Assembly: GCF_001039355.2 (NCBI RefSeq)
Contig: NW_019774003.1
Coordinates: 94,374-158,373 of the forward strand
Source: Lingula anatina
Lineage: Eukaryota > Brachiopoda > Lingulata > Lingulida > Lingulidae
Length of the DNA: 64,000 nucleotides
Reading direction: 5' to 3'
Shown: piece after piece, positions 1-11,752 of the stretch
Layout of the letters: each line of letters begins with the position of its first letter
Position numbering within the stretch: the stretch's first letter is position 1
Program-made: the position numbers and the translations under genes
The notes under the pieces: generated by a model
Told to the model about the DNA's origin: nothing
Seen by the model: the letters and a program-made list of their open reading frames with translations, nothing else
The model's database searches: none

Positions 1-300
1 ACAAACTCTTCATCTGTAGCAGGTGGCACTGTCCGGCTTGACCTTTTTCCTTGTGTTTTATCCCTCTCAACTGTCATGAGAATCTTTCGCTGCGCTTCAC
101 TGGAGGAAAAGTCAGTGTCGTAAGCTGATCTGTAAGTGACATCCTGTGCAGAGGGGGGGTGGCTTCCAGTGTGATGGTTTCTCTGACTGTGGCTGAATCA
201 TGGATTCTTGATGTGGTTTCAATATAAAAAAGAAGTGCGCTCACATTGTTAAGTACCAGACTTCATCAGTCGGACTTAAATTTTTGAAGATGTAACATTA
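1..300 (-). repeat. Fragment of YqaJ-type element (repeat of 1437-1545)
   Basis: The first ~115 bases closely match 1437-1545, both containing the stretch for a PPATDEEF-like peptide on the minus strand. This is a second truncated copy of the upstream part of the same decayed element. On the minus strand it contributes degraded coding sequence only. No promoter or independent gene is seen. Confidence 0.5.
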
Positions 301-589
301 AACAATGTGCCAGTTCTTGGGCCTTGGTGTTGTGCAACTTGTCTCTCAAGACAATTATTCACTGGAACATTCTTTAACACACGTTTTTTGTGAAGTACCC
401 ACATAACAATTCTGGCATGATAACCTGCCTGTGAAATACTCTTGCCTTAGAAGAAGTATATTCCCACAGTAAAAAATCCTTTCTAATTTGCTTGCAGTGG
501 AAAACACCAGGAGACCATTATGTCCTCTATTTTGGTATCAGCAAAATCTGGGCTTCTACAAGTAATATTTACACAGAGATTCAGGGAGT

Positions 590-1490
590 ACTGCCCTGGT
601 GAAAAACTCCCTCACCTTGCATACCATGTCATTCCACATCAAACAGTTCCTTGTAATTCTTTCAATATAAATGTCTCCCTCTGTTCACACCACAAAATGG
701 CAAAACTTTACACCACACACGTGTAGCTGTTTTTGGACTTGGAACATATACTGGTGGTGGTATTTGAGATGCAGCCTTCCTCCACTGAGGTCTAATTATG
801 AATTTGGAGTCTTGGCATATTCTTCAATACTGTCATGTCTTGCACAGAAAAGTCACTTGATTTCCAGAACACCAGCTCCACAGCAATCGCACGATGTCTT
901 TCCATCAGGAGATGCACCAATAAACGGGTTATTGATATCAATAACGAAACCTGACGGATTTAAAACAAAGTTTTCATGACTTTCCTCCATTAATTTCAAA
1001 TACTCAGTTCTAGCCTGCTTCTCATGTGTGCAACATCATCTTGTACTGCTGATGTGAAAGATGAAGACTGAAGATAGCAAATTTTCTGAATGAGTGACCG
1101 GGATGGAGAATCTGGATTTGAGTGACACACCTGTCTCATTCTTGAGGCTGTAATTCTGCCAGGTCTAAAGTTGTGCCACAGTTTGCTGTCAGCTTGATCC
1201 TTGGTAGCCTGCTCCACAGCACTGACTTCAGCCGATGTGACAAAGATATCTGTAGTCTGACATTTGTCCAACAGATCTGGAAATGAGATATCACCAAAGT
1301 CCTTGTTATAGAGATCAGTCAGTTGAGCTGGGAACCATTACCTCAGTGTCTTTGGGTTGAAGTCAGTGCTGTGTCCAGGAACAATACGTAAGATGGCAGC
1401 TTTTGAATTGATGGTTTTCAGTTTAGAAAAAAGGTCCGCAAACTCTTCATCTGTAGCAGGTGGTACCGACGTCTTGACCTTTTTCCTTGT
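590..1490 (-). pseudogene. Decayed YqaJ-like exonuclease gene, copy 1
   Basis: Read on the minus strand, this gives pieces of one protein in order. First comes a stretch with KLWHNFRPGRITASRM (1270-1100), typical of the start of the YqaJ/lambda-exonuclease domain in invertebrate transposon-like genes. Next is the catalytic core IGASPDG, then CDCCGAGVLEIK (about 880-950), then a QYMFQVQKQLHVCGVKF strand (about 710-770). These correspond to the Asp, Glu-x-Lys and Gln metal-binding positions of the fold. In-frame stops interrupt it, including one directly after LEIK where family members read C-P and one near 1350. It is therefore a pseudogene. Family members are recombinase-type nucleases usually linked to mobile or viral DNA; identification is by motif only. 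Confidence 0.7.
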
Positions 1491-1539
1491 GTTTTATCGG
1501 CCTCATCTGTCATGAGAATCTTCCGCTACGCTTCAGTGG

Positions 1540-1960
1540 AGGAACACATAACATGATAACTTGCCTGTGAAATACATGTACTCTTGCCTTAGAAGAAATG
1601 TATATTCACAGTAAAAAATCTTTTCTAATTCTCTTGCAATGGAAAACATGAAGAGACCATACAAAAAAAATCACAATAATCTAAATCAGACATAAACAGT
1701 TGCACTTGAACTTGATAATAATACGGACAGACCTTCTTTATCTGAAGTTTCCCATCTTCAGTTTCAAGCCATGGCATATGAATGCAAGATGCATCTCAAA
1801 GAGAGAGAAAGGATATCTGATCTCTAAGAGACCTTTGCTGCAGCATTCACAAAAGACCAACCCATCAGGGCTGGCCCCAAACTCAGGGTAGTCTGGGTTG
1901 ATCAACAGTCCACAGGCCTCTACTTTAAATTCAACATGGAAGGGTGACATACTTCACATT
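1540..1960 (-). pseudogene. Decayed YqaJ-like exonuclease gene, copy 2
   Basis: The minus strand encodes PEFGASPDGLVFCECC followed by KGLLEIRYPF (1780-1900). After a frame change comes CPYYYQVQVQLFMSDLDY (1690-1740). These are the GASPDG, LEIK-P and YYYQVQ-QL motifs of the YqaJ nuclease core. Only this C-terminal core is present, and a frameshift lies near 1780. It is about as similar to copy 4 (4225-4800) as two copies of one subfamily, and more distant from copy 1. Confidence 0.7.
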
Positions 1961-2024
1961 ATCTTTCCTTGGCACATTTTCCTTCTTTATTCCCCATTCT
2001 GTTGGTGCACTATGAAAAAACTTA

Positions 2025-2180
2025 CAAGAAATATATTCCCACAGTAAAAAATCTTAACTAATTCCCTAGCAATGGAAAACATTAGGAGACCATACAAAAA
2101 AAATCACAATGTAAATCGGACCCAAACAGTTGCATTTGAACTTGATAATAATACGAACAGTCCTTCTTTATCTGAAGTTC
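2025..2180 (-). repeat. Short copy 3 of the YqaJ element 3' part
   Basis: This stretch repeats the end of copies 2 and 4: the motif for YYYQVQ, the poly-A-like aaaaaaatcacaat stretch and the ggaaaacat segment. It lacks the GASPDG and LEIK core. It is a truncated, non-coding remnant lying head to tail beside copy 2. Confidence 0.6.
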
Positions 2181-2418
2181 CCTGAAGAACATCACAGCAG
2201 CAGCAGCAGACAATATCAGTTTAAAGCTCACTTTGACAGAATTGTCTATACAATAACACTGACTTTAGAACAACAATATAATGTACAACATACCCAAAAG
2301 AAGTTATACATGTATAAGTTCACTTCAGTACAGTACAGTAATGCATTTGTTTCATGTTATTGGATTCCATTTAATATATGATACTATGACTTGTAGCCTC
2401 AGGCTGATCATCCGTTTT

Positions 2419-2886
2419 TTATTTCAATTCATACATTCTTCTCTCTTTCACATTTTTCCACATTTCAAGGGCTTCCTCAAAATCAAATGAAGCCCTATCA
2501 CATCCTTCAGTTTTGATCAACATCAGTTTCTTCTGAGTGTCAACTGTAAGACGATTCCGAAAGGCAGTTAGGATATGATTCTGTACCGAAAACCCTCTCT
2601 CACAGCCTGCTGTATGGATGCTAGTAGTAATAGCTAACCTGGCTAGGACAAGCCGATTTGGGAACTCCTTCATGTAATGGTAATGGGAGAGCAGACTCCA
2701 TAATTTCCATGTAGAGTGTCGAGGATAATGCTCTGCTTTCACAATCTGTTTTGCCAAATGCCATTCCTCCTCTGCCTTAGTGGAATCAATGAGAGCCTCT
2801 GATGTGTTCGTCATTTCTTCACCATTTTCTTCCCATTTCACAGTTTGTGGGTTGCCATAAAACTCACAAAGAGACCTGATTTCCAT
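2419..2886 (-). pseudogene. hAT transposase C-terminal (hATC dimerisation) fragment
   Basis: This open frame of 155 codons contains FPNRLVLARLAITTSIHTAG, then CERGFSVQNHILTAFRNRL, then LMLIKTEG. This is the pattern of the hAT family C-terminal dimerisation domain as found in ZNF862-like and DUF4371-type hAT transposases. The N-terminal zinc finger and the catalytic DDE residues are not present upstream in this window, so it is a 3' fragment and not an active gene. The frame is uninterrupted, suggesting either recent decay or a short domesticated exon; the former is preferred because it sits among other broken elements. Confidence 0.75.
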
Positions 2887-3567
2887 ATTCCTCTAGTTCA
2901 GTGGGGCTAAGGAAGGAAAGAGGGCGCATGGACAACACACAAAATGCTGCTAAGATTCCATCTTCGAGGAACCTAATTGAAATCACAATCATTGCCCTTT
3001 TTAAGGTTTGTTAACGGCAAGGCGGCTTGTTAAGTGCGTTTTTAGATCTCGCTTCTTTTAACAAGGATTTTTAGAAAAACGGTACAGTGGATGGTTAAGT
3101 GTTTGGTTTCCTCTAGAGAGATCCATGATTAGAGCTATGTGAGCATTTATGTTATCCTTTTAGATATTTTGAGTTCATTTCCCCATGTGTTTTTTGGGGG
3201 TCATTCGCCCATGGGTGGTGGAGAGATTATGGAGAGGTAATATTTCTCTTGGGAGTAGAAAGAGATAATGTGTCGCCTTTGGTGTGTGACAAGAGGGTGT
3301 TCTTTATTTGTTGCTTTATTTATTATTTGAACATAAAGGTATAGCTTTTCCTGAGCAAATGTGTAACCCTGATTAGGGCTGTTGTTTTGCTTTAGGTCGC
3401 CTTATTACAGGCGCTTCAAGGTAACGTCGGTCTTCCATTTTGCTTTTGTGTAGAGACAATGGTTCTTTTCTTCTTTGTTTTCATTTTTAGGAGGGCTCGC
3501 ACTTGTTCCATTATGTTGGAGTCCGGGGTGGGTGATGGTTAGGTGTTGATTTTGCGCATTTCTTAAG
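2887..3567. other. No gene seen
   Basis: This stretch has T- and G-rich plus-strand composition and no sustained coding frame. It separates the hAT fragment from the basic ORF and resembles neither the YqaJ repeats nor the later gene introns. It may be untranslated sequence of the element carrying the basic ORF. Confidence 0.4.
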
Positions 3568-4084
3568 TTCTGTGGATCTTGTAGAAAGCCTCTGCTTGGG
3601 ACTCTGGGGCCGAGGCCTCTGCCAGCCTGTCCTTTGCATTCTCGACGAAGTTCGAGATGTGGTTCTCTGTGGTTTCCTAAATTTGTGCTGATGCCTTTTC
3701 CTGTATTTCAATTAACTGGGTTATTAAAGCATCATAGTCCAGACATCCCTTGACGTCCACACTGGCTCGGACGTTGTGAGTGCCCCTCACTAGATGTTTG
3801 GTAATGTGTTCGGCCCACTCTTGGCAGCAGCCGGCAGCGTATTGTTTTGCTTCCTTCACCTCCTCATGGTGGGGGTTGTTTGATGTGTGTGACGCGGTCA
3901 AGGGTGAGGGGCGCTTTGGTATTCTACTTCTTGGTGTTCCCGTTGTGTGCCACTTTTTCGACTCTAGTTGTCGACGTCTAGGCCATTGGTTACGCTCCCT
4001 CCTCTGTCTCAGTGTATCGCGGTGCATTTTCGTCTCAGGGTACATCATTAGTTGCTGTGTTAACAGACTTATGCTTAATCTCAC
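3568..4084 (-). pseudogene. Unrecognised basic ORF with one in-frame stop
   Basis: A frame of 135 codons from an ATG at 4084 ends at a TAG near 3677, and the same frame stays open for another 36 codons to a TAA near 3568. The first part is rich in Arg, Lys, Gln and Pro. The second part is acidic and probably helical (HHEEVKEAKQYAAGCCQEW, then LITQLIEIQEKASAQI, then ISNFVENAKDRLAEASA). No family is recognised. GC content is higher than in the flanks, and it lies between hAT and YqaJ fragments, so a mobile-element gag-like or accessory ORF is possible. The function is unknown. Confidence 0.35.
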
Positions 4085-4224
4085 GATTAATCTGGTTATA
4101 AGTAAAGAGTGCCCGGACTTTAAAGGTCTCCTTGATGTTACTTCATTCTATCGAAAACGTAGCCTACCGCTGCGTGTCTTGCAACATCTCATGGAATCTC
4201 GTGGTTGAAGGTGATTGTAGGATA

Positions 4225-6070
4225 ATTCAGGCATGATAACCTGCCTGTGAAATACTTGACTTAAAAAAAATCTTTACTAATTCTCTCACAATGGAAAACA
4301 CAAGGAGACCATTAAAAAAATCACAATCTAAATCAGACACAAAGAGTTGCATTTGAACTTGATAATAATACGGACAGTCCTTCTTTATCTGAAGTTCCCC
4401 ATCTACAGTTTCAAGCAATGGCATCTGAATGCAAGACACATCTCGAAGAGAGAAAGAACATCAGATCTCCATGAGACCCTTGCTGCAGCATTCACAAAAG
4501 ATCAACCCATCAGGACTGGCCCCAAACTCAGGGTAGTCTGGGTTGATTAACAGTCCACAGGCCTCCACTTTAAATTCAACATGAAAAGATGACATATACT
4601 TCACATCATCTTGCCTTGGCACATTTTCCTTCTTTATTCCCCATTCTGTTGGTGCACCATGAAAAAACTGGGGATAACGCACAGATTTCACAACAGAGAT
4701 AGAGGGGTTAGCCAAATCAGTGTGTACAACTGAGTACAACTTTGACGCGGTGATGTGGCTGAGTTGATAGTCTCCAGTAAGGTGACTTTGTCTGTTCAAC
4801 TGTGCTCTCTGCTACATAACCTGCCTGAGCCTTAGTTACAGATATTGTACGTTGAAGAATGTCCTCTATATTGGCGTAAGCAAAGTCTCGGTTTCTGACT
4901 GTACTGAATTCCATGGGTCATTGTCCAAGGAGAGCTTTTGGCCTAAATTTGTGAGCAAACTTGGGATTTATTACTCACATGAACCTGCAGTTCCTCAAAA
5001 AAGTTACTCATTTCACTCTTTGTAGGGGCTGAAAAATCATCATTCTTCAGCACCACATTACTGTTCATCTCCCCGTTTTTATTCTTTTTGTCCCAGACTG
5101 GAAGTCCATGTCCTGGACATGCTTGTATGGCTCCCGTTTGTATGATTACTGGAGGATGGAGCCATCCAGTATGCAGGCACATTAGTAACTGACGTTTCCT
5201 TCCTGACTCTAGTCCAGGTTTCCAGTGCAAAAAGCATTGATAAAAACTAAGAGATTTGAAGAATGCCTACTCTTGTGAATGTAAATAAAAACAACATCAA
5301 ATTGATTTTACAAAGTTATAATCTGAGTTTATTCAAAATGTTTTATTACCTTAAATTTCAACAAGTGAAGACCATTCACTTTTTTGTGTAGGATGTCTTT
5401 CGCCCATCCATCCTGGAACAGTTTATAAGCTTTCAGTGACTTATAGTTCCTCATTTCCTCCTTAGAGCATGGTGACTTTTGAAAGATCAGAAAGTGAATT
5501 ATGTCTACAATGTTCACCTCTGGTCATGAGTCTTTGTTCCTGCTGCTGTGACTTTATTCACAATTATAGTGACTGTCCGTCTTTCCTTGGATATGACACC
5601 TCCTTTGAGAGCAGCCTTTGCTGGTATAGTTGCATCTTTATGCTTTTGTGTATCATAGTAAGTATTAACTGATGGTAAAATAACCTGCTCTTCTACCTTG
5701 CTCCCAGGCGTCATTATGTCATCATTAACAAAATCTACTTATGTCCTACTCAACTTTCAGCCAATTCTCTTCTATTTTCAACCTTTTCTTTTCCAGTGCT
5801 AACCGTTCCTCCTCTATTGTAACCAAATGATTTTCTGTTTTGGCTTTCTCTGCCATCCAGCAAGATCTGTCCCCAACTCTTTTAGCCTTGACTTGGGTAG
5901 GACGTGCTTGTTTGGAGGCAGGCTGTTATACTCCCTCCTCTTTGTGCATTGAAGAATTCATTCTTTGTTTTTTGTTTTTTTTTCATTCCAAATACAAAGC
6001 CAGAAGATATGTCAGACACTTCAACCATGGACGTTTTTACCCCCCCCAATTTCCCACTCCCCCCTGACAC
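4225..6070 (-). pseudogene. Decayed YqaJ-like exonuclease gene, copy 4 (longest)
   Basis: Several minus-strand frames line up as one broken gene. At 5880-5330 there is an N-terminal region with CSKEEMRNYKSLKAYKLFQD, typical of the upstream part of invertebrate YqaJ/SWIM-type transposon proteins. At 5230-4720 there are fragments leading to AGYVAESTVEQTKSPYWRL. At 4790-4460 there is ITASKLYSVVHTDLANPS, then PEFGASPDGLIFCECC and KGLMEI. At 4440-4227 there is CPYYYQVQMQLFVSDLDCDF. The YqaJ catalytic positions are visible, but frame changes and stops near 4460, 4800 and 5330 break it. Some frame changes could be introns, because related genes have an intron or two. Confidence 0.65.
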
Positions 6071-7957
6071 ACACTTTCAATTTCCATCAATATGCATATG
6101 ATTTTTAGAAGTATAAGTAAAGACAATTAGTCAGTCTTTTATTATATAATATTCAGATCACCTTAATGTCAAGGTCCTCTCATGATTACATCAAAAGTTG
6201 CAACATCAGTGTTATCTGACGTTGTTGTTGTCTGACAGTGTTGTTGTCTGACTGATAAGGGTTTCCTTTTCTCTGATTGGTCAGGAATAATGATGAAGCC
6301 TTTGGTCAATATTATGATTAGTGATTATGTCACAGGTCAACATTTACAGACCTCGGATTAACTGATATAAAATCATAGTCTATGCCAATATATAATATGT
6401 GCAAAGTATATTGCACTTAGTTTATCAATATGTTACCTTCATGTTAACAATGCAAAGCACTGGTTGGTTCATCACTTAAAGTCCATAAACAACACTAATA
6501 ATGATAGAATTTAGCTGTCGTTAGCTTAGTGATACCTAGCTTTGGGCAGAACCTCAGCAGCAAGAATATCATATCTCAGATACACTTTTCAGCTACTGTT
6601 GCTTTGAAATAATTTTAAATCTGGTGAAAATTTAGTTATAATGTCTATTTTTAATTATTAATATAGATGTAAGTTAAAGCTGTATATAAAAACGTGTTTT
6701 GGTTTGGTCCATTAGACAAAAATGTGTGGTTTGTGATATTTATTTTGTACAAAAAAATAAAGAAAATAAAAACACTATTATAATCATCTGAACTGTCCCT
6801 TTTATTCTGTTAAATATAGGGCAGTGACATATGTCACATTGCATAAATGTCATTTTTATCACATCTATGATAATGGATAACACTTCCACAAAAAGTATCA
6901 GAATAGAAACTACTACTTGAAGGCACCTTCACCCACAACTACGAATGTACAAACAACAGAACTGTGCCAATGTAGAAACAAACAAAATGTACAAAGAAAA
7001 GTAAAAAAAAAAAGAAAAAAAAAGCACATCATCTCCATACTTTTATACAAAAGTACTGGTCCTCTAATTCTTTGTAGTATATTAAACAAAAATATAACGG
7101 ATATATTATTAAGTATCTACACTTGAAAACGAATATTACAGTAGTTACAAATAAGTAGTATAGGCAGAACACTTGTAGACTTAACACAAATCCCATATCC
7201 ATAACAAAACAAAAAAATATTTATTTGTTAAAATTCTCTTGAATAATATTGTGTATAATTGTTTTAATTGTCTAAATGCATGTGGTTCAGTGCTTAAATA
7301 TAATAAACTTAGTGACATACTATTAATAAAACAAAAAATAGAGATTTTAAGTGCATATTAAACTTATAATACAACATGAGATTTTTTAAATTATCATTTA
7401 ATCAGTCAAGATATGAGATTATGAAAAAAGAAATGTGCCCAGCATAGATAAAAATTTCAGGCCCCATGATAAGCTCTTGTAATACCCTGCATTATTATAT
7501 TGCTTCAAAATGCTCTGAGATTTTTAAAGAATTATTATTGCTACAATACATCACAACTCTCCTGACTGAATACCGTTACTGAGGTGTGTTTTCCAAAAAT
7601 TCTGAAACCAGAGATTCCTCTGCATATATTCTTATAATGGACCCCTAAATAAGTAAAACTGCTATTCACCGGTATATGGGCAATAACCCCATAACTCTCA
7701 ATTGTCCTAGAATCCAAATCACCAAATTCTGGCTTGTTACATACTTGCTTTAAGATCAGGAATTAAGTCTTGATTAAAAAAAAAAATGTACAAAGAATGT
7801 AAAGTAAATTGTAGATAAAAACAAATGCACCTTATGAGAGATGCACCATTTCACAGTTGCATTTGTCTACGAAAGAGCCCTGACCTCTTCTTCACTAATA
7901 TGTGATCAATCTGTATAAGACTTCAGTTGAGTTGTAAGTCCACAGTAAATTTCTGTT
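6071..7957 (-). other. GALK1 3' untranslated and intergenic sequence
   Basis: No coding exon is recognised here. The part next to 7957 is probably the GALK1 3' UTR. A minus-strand AATAAA (TTTATT at 7220-7225) is a candidate polyadenylation signal about 735 bases after the stop codon. Short gttgttgtctgac repeats occur at 6220-6255. The rest is AT-rich and unremarkable. Confidence 0.4.
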
Positions 7958-8846
7958 CTACAGCTGCAAATCCCTGGCACCAGATGAAGGCTTGCACAGG
8001 TAGAATGTCGGCTCCCCCTTGTATTTGCTCTGGGATAAAGAGATAGTGGGTAGTACACATGTAGGACTGTTAACAGATAGATTTGATTACAAAAGGCGAG
8101 ACATGATTCAAATTCCCAATTCTAAACATCTTTGCATACTCTTAGTTCTGACAAATAACTATTATCATGACATTTATCCAACATTACCTACAAAGCTATT
8201 GTGAGAAATAATTCAAATTTTATGTATGCTGTGCAACATAAAGGCCACAGAAAGAGGTGATTTTAATTCTCATTTCTAATTATCTTTGCACACTCAAGCT
8301 CAAACTGATATGGAAATTTATATTATATAATCATATTATAAACCTTAACTAAATTTTTATCTCCTGATACCATTAGACTAAAATAGGTTTTGATTCACAT
8401 TTTATCTGTTCCATACAGTATACAAGGCTACTGAAAGAATGAAAGTGATACAATTTAATTCTCATTTCTACGCATACCTTTATATTCTGCATTGTTTTCT
8501 CTGCTGCATCAGACTTGACCAAGGTCACTGTGCAGCCTCCAAACCCACCCCCGGTCATCCGGGAACCATACACACCGTCCACTTCCAAGGCTGCTTCAAC
8601 CAGCTGGTCGAGTTCTGGACATGAGACCTCATAATCATCTCTAAAATGTAAAACGTTGTGAGAAAACATTATTACAGACAAATATTAATAAACCACTGAA
8701 GAAGTAATTTGGTACATTTTTAGATATTTACATTATTTTCTTTTTACTTTTTGATTCCTGATTTAAAAACAAGTACAGTGTGTGTGTGTGTATTTCAGCC
8801 AATTATCAGACAAATCGGGGGACAAAACAAAGTATGAAACAATGAG

Positions 8847-8878
<32 letters not shown>

Positions 8879-11685
8879 TTTATTTATAGTCTAAAATCCA
8901 ACATGTGTTCAGTAGACTTTACAAAAATTATAAAATTCAAATTAAAAGAAAAATATTGCTAATGGTTATAAGATGAAAGGATATATAAAATGGATAAAAA
9001 AGGGGAAATTTAAAACTATGACTAAGAACAGTTTTTCTTAAGAAGTGTTTTTTTTTTAGGAATTTAAAGATAATATTGTTTAAAAAGGTGGGTTTTTAGT
9101 TCCTTTTTAAAATGTCCAGGGTCCACAATTTGTCTAAGACTGATGGGTAAAATATTCCATTCTTTTGGTGCTGCAAATTTAAAAGCTTTATCACCGTATG
9201 ATACTAATCTTGCCTTATAAACCTTAAGAAGAAGGTGATCACCTGATCTGAGATTTCTTGATGGCACGTAGTGTAAAACAAGCTCATTTAAATAAGAAGG
9301 TGCAAGTTTATAAAATGCTGCATGTGCAAATGTTAAAAGTTTGAATAAAATGCGTGCTCGGACAGGGAGCCAGTGCAACATCATTAAAACAGGAGTAATG
9401 TGGTTGTCTTTTGGAGTGCGGGTCAGTAGGCGAGCAGATATATTCTGTACACGCTGTAGCCGTTTGATTTGTTCCTCTGAAGATCCATAAAGAAGGGAGT
9501 TGCAGAAATCAAGTCTCGATGTAACCAGGGCATGTATAACTGTTGCTGTAGAAGAGTCGGTTAAATGTTTTCGTAAGGAACCAATGTTTCTAATATTGAA
9601 CATACATGTTTTGGATACGTTGGAAATTTGCCTGTTCATGGACAATGTACTGTCAAAATAAACTCCCAGATTTTTGGCGTGAGATGAGACTTGTACCACG
9701 CTGGCACCTATTGACATGCTAAGACTGCGGGCAATGTTCTTATTGTGTGGTTGAGATATTACTAGGAATTCAGTTTTCTCGTCGTTGATCTTGAGTTTGT
9801 TTCTGATCATCCACCCCCTTATATCAGAAATACAGTTGGCTATTTTAGTAATTGATGATTCAGGGTTTCTAATATTGCAGGATGTGTAAAGCTGAGTGTC
9901 ATCAGCATAAATGTGATATAAATAGATAAAATGTGATAAAAAACGATGCAACTAATCAAAAGAAAATACCAGTTTTGTGGAAAGTATCATCAGGGTTACC
10001 AATACACCAAATATGATAGAATTCTGGTGAAGTTGCTAAAACAGCTAACCTCAGAGAAATGTGACTTTCAACCATTAGCTTGCCGAACAAAACAAAGTCT
10101 CCATTCTCCAATGCCTGGGCGCCCTCTTCAGTTCTGAGGTTCTCTTGGATCACGTGTCTGGCTCTACGGAAGACCACTTTGTCAAGCTCGTTCTTTGCAG
10201 CTATAAAGCATAATTGTTAGAAATACTAGTAGCATGCTAAGTAAATTTTTGTCTCTTTATTCAGATTTGTCAAGAAATAATCCGCATCATAACTGAGATT
10301 AATTTCCATTTGAAGTATTTGCAATAACATTTTCCCTCGAGCCACAACTTCATACTTTTCCTGTGGTTAGTAATGATACAGGTCATGATGTAACTGAGAT
10401 ATCTAACCGTTTAAAGTATTTCCAAAAAGTTAAAATTTTCCTAGGCCACAGCTTATGAAAAGGATCAAATAAAATTATTTGACTGGTTTTCGAACTCAGA
10501 CACACAAAACATATTATCCTTTTCAATATTTCTTCTTTTCAATGTTGTTTAGTTCAGCTGGGCTAGTGCTACTTCCTTTTTTGAAACCAAATATCTTATG
10601 ATTATCAGCCAAATCATTTATCTTGAGTGAAGTCGGTTACCATTTGATAATGAGGTGCTGTCAAGAATGTATTACCACTTCAAATGTTAGCATGACAAAA
10701 AGGTGCACCAGTTGACTTCATCGGTAAACATGAATTGATAATTGAAAATGATGAAATAATTGGCAATAAAAGAAAAATATCACCTTGATGGATTCACAAG
10801 TCTAGAGCAAATCACAAACTAATTTTTCAATCAAAAAAATGAATATCTCCAGTTTTTGATCCTCACCTTCAAGATCTTCCATGGTGGCATCCCTGAGACT
10901 CTTCTTGCCCATCTTCTCAGCTGCTACTCCACACTGAGTTTTCCTTGTGGAGTACTCGCTGCCTGTCAGCTCATGGCGAACATTCGAATTAGTCACCAAA
11001 ACCGTCAGGTTGGAATCTTTTAGCGGAACCAACTTTGATTCCAAATGTCTTTATGCAGGAGAGACAAAAAAGTATTTTATTACACATGGAGGTGTTTGGG
11101 AGAAAAAATGATTGAAATTAATTTCAAAGGATATTACATTGTGTATAGTATCATATCTTGTATATATTCATATATATTCAAAACATGCATGTGTCAAATT
11201 TTTAGTACACACTCACTAAGCTTGACGCTATTAGCAGATATTTCTTATTATAATATTCAAGGTCAATCAATTCTGGGTCACATAATATCAAACAACATAG
11301 TATTTTAATACGATTGACTTTAAACATGTAATACATTAAACATACCTACAATCTATCAACAAAGCATGCCCTTCCTTGGCCATCATAGACACAAACTGAT
11401 CCATGATTCCACATGGAAGGCCTGCAAAGTCATTCTCTGCCTTCTGACAGGCTAAGGCTTTGGCTTTTTGGTCCATGTGGTTTGTGGAGGGGGAGAGCTG
11501 GTCAAGGAAAATGTATGTGGACACCAGGAGAGCTGCAGAGCTGGACACTCCTCCACCCAGAGGCACTGAGCTGTGGATTATGGCATCAAATCCACTGAGA
11601 TTTCCTGTAAAAATATCCTTTTAGTTGTTTTTAGTTCTCAGTTGCAATAATAATTTAAAAAATCAGCTTAAAACAATTATTTTTG

Positions 11686-11752
<67 letters not shown>

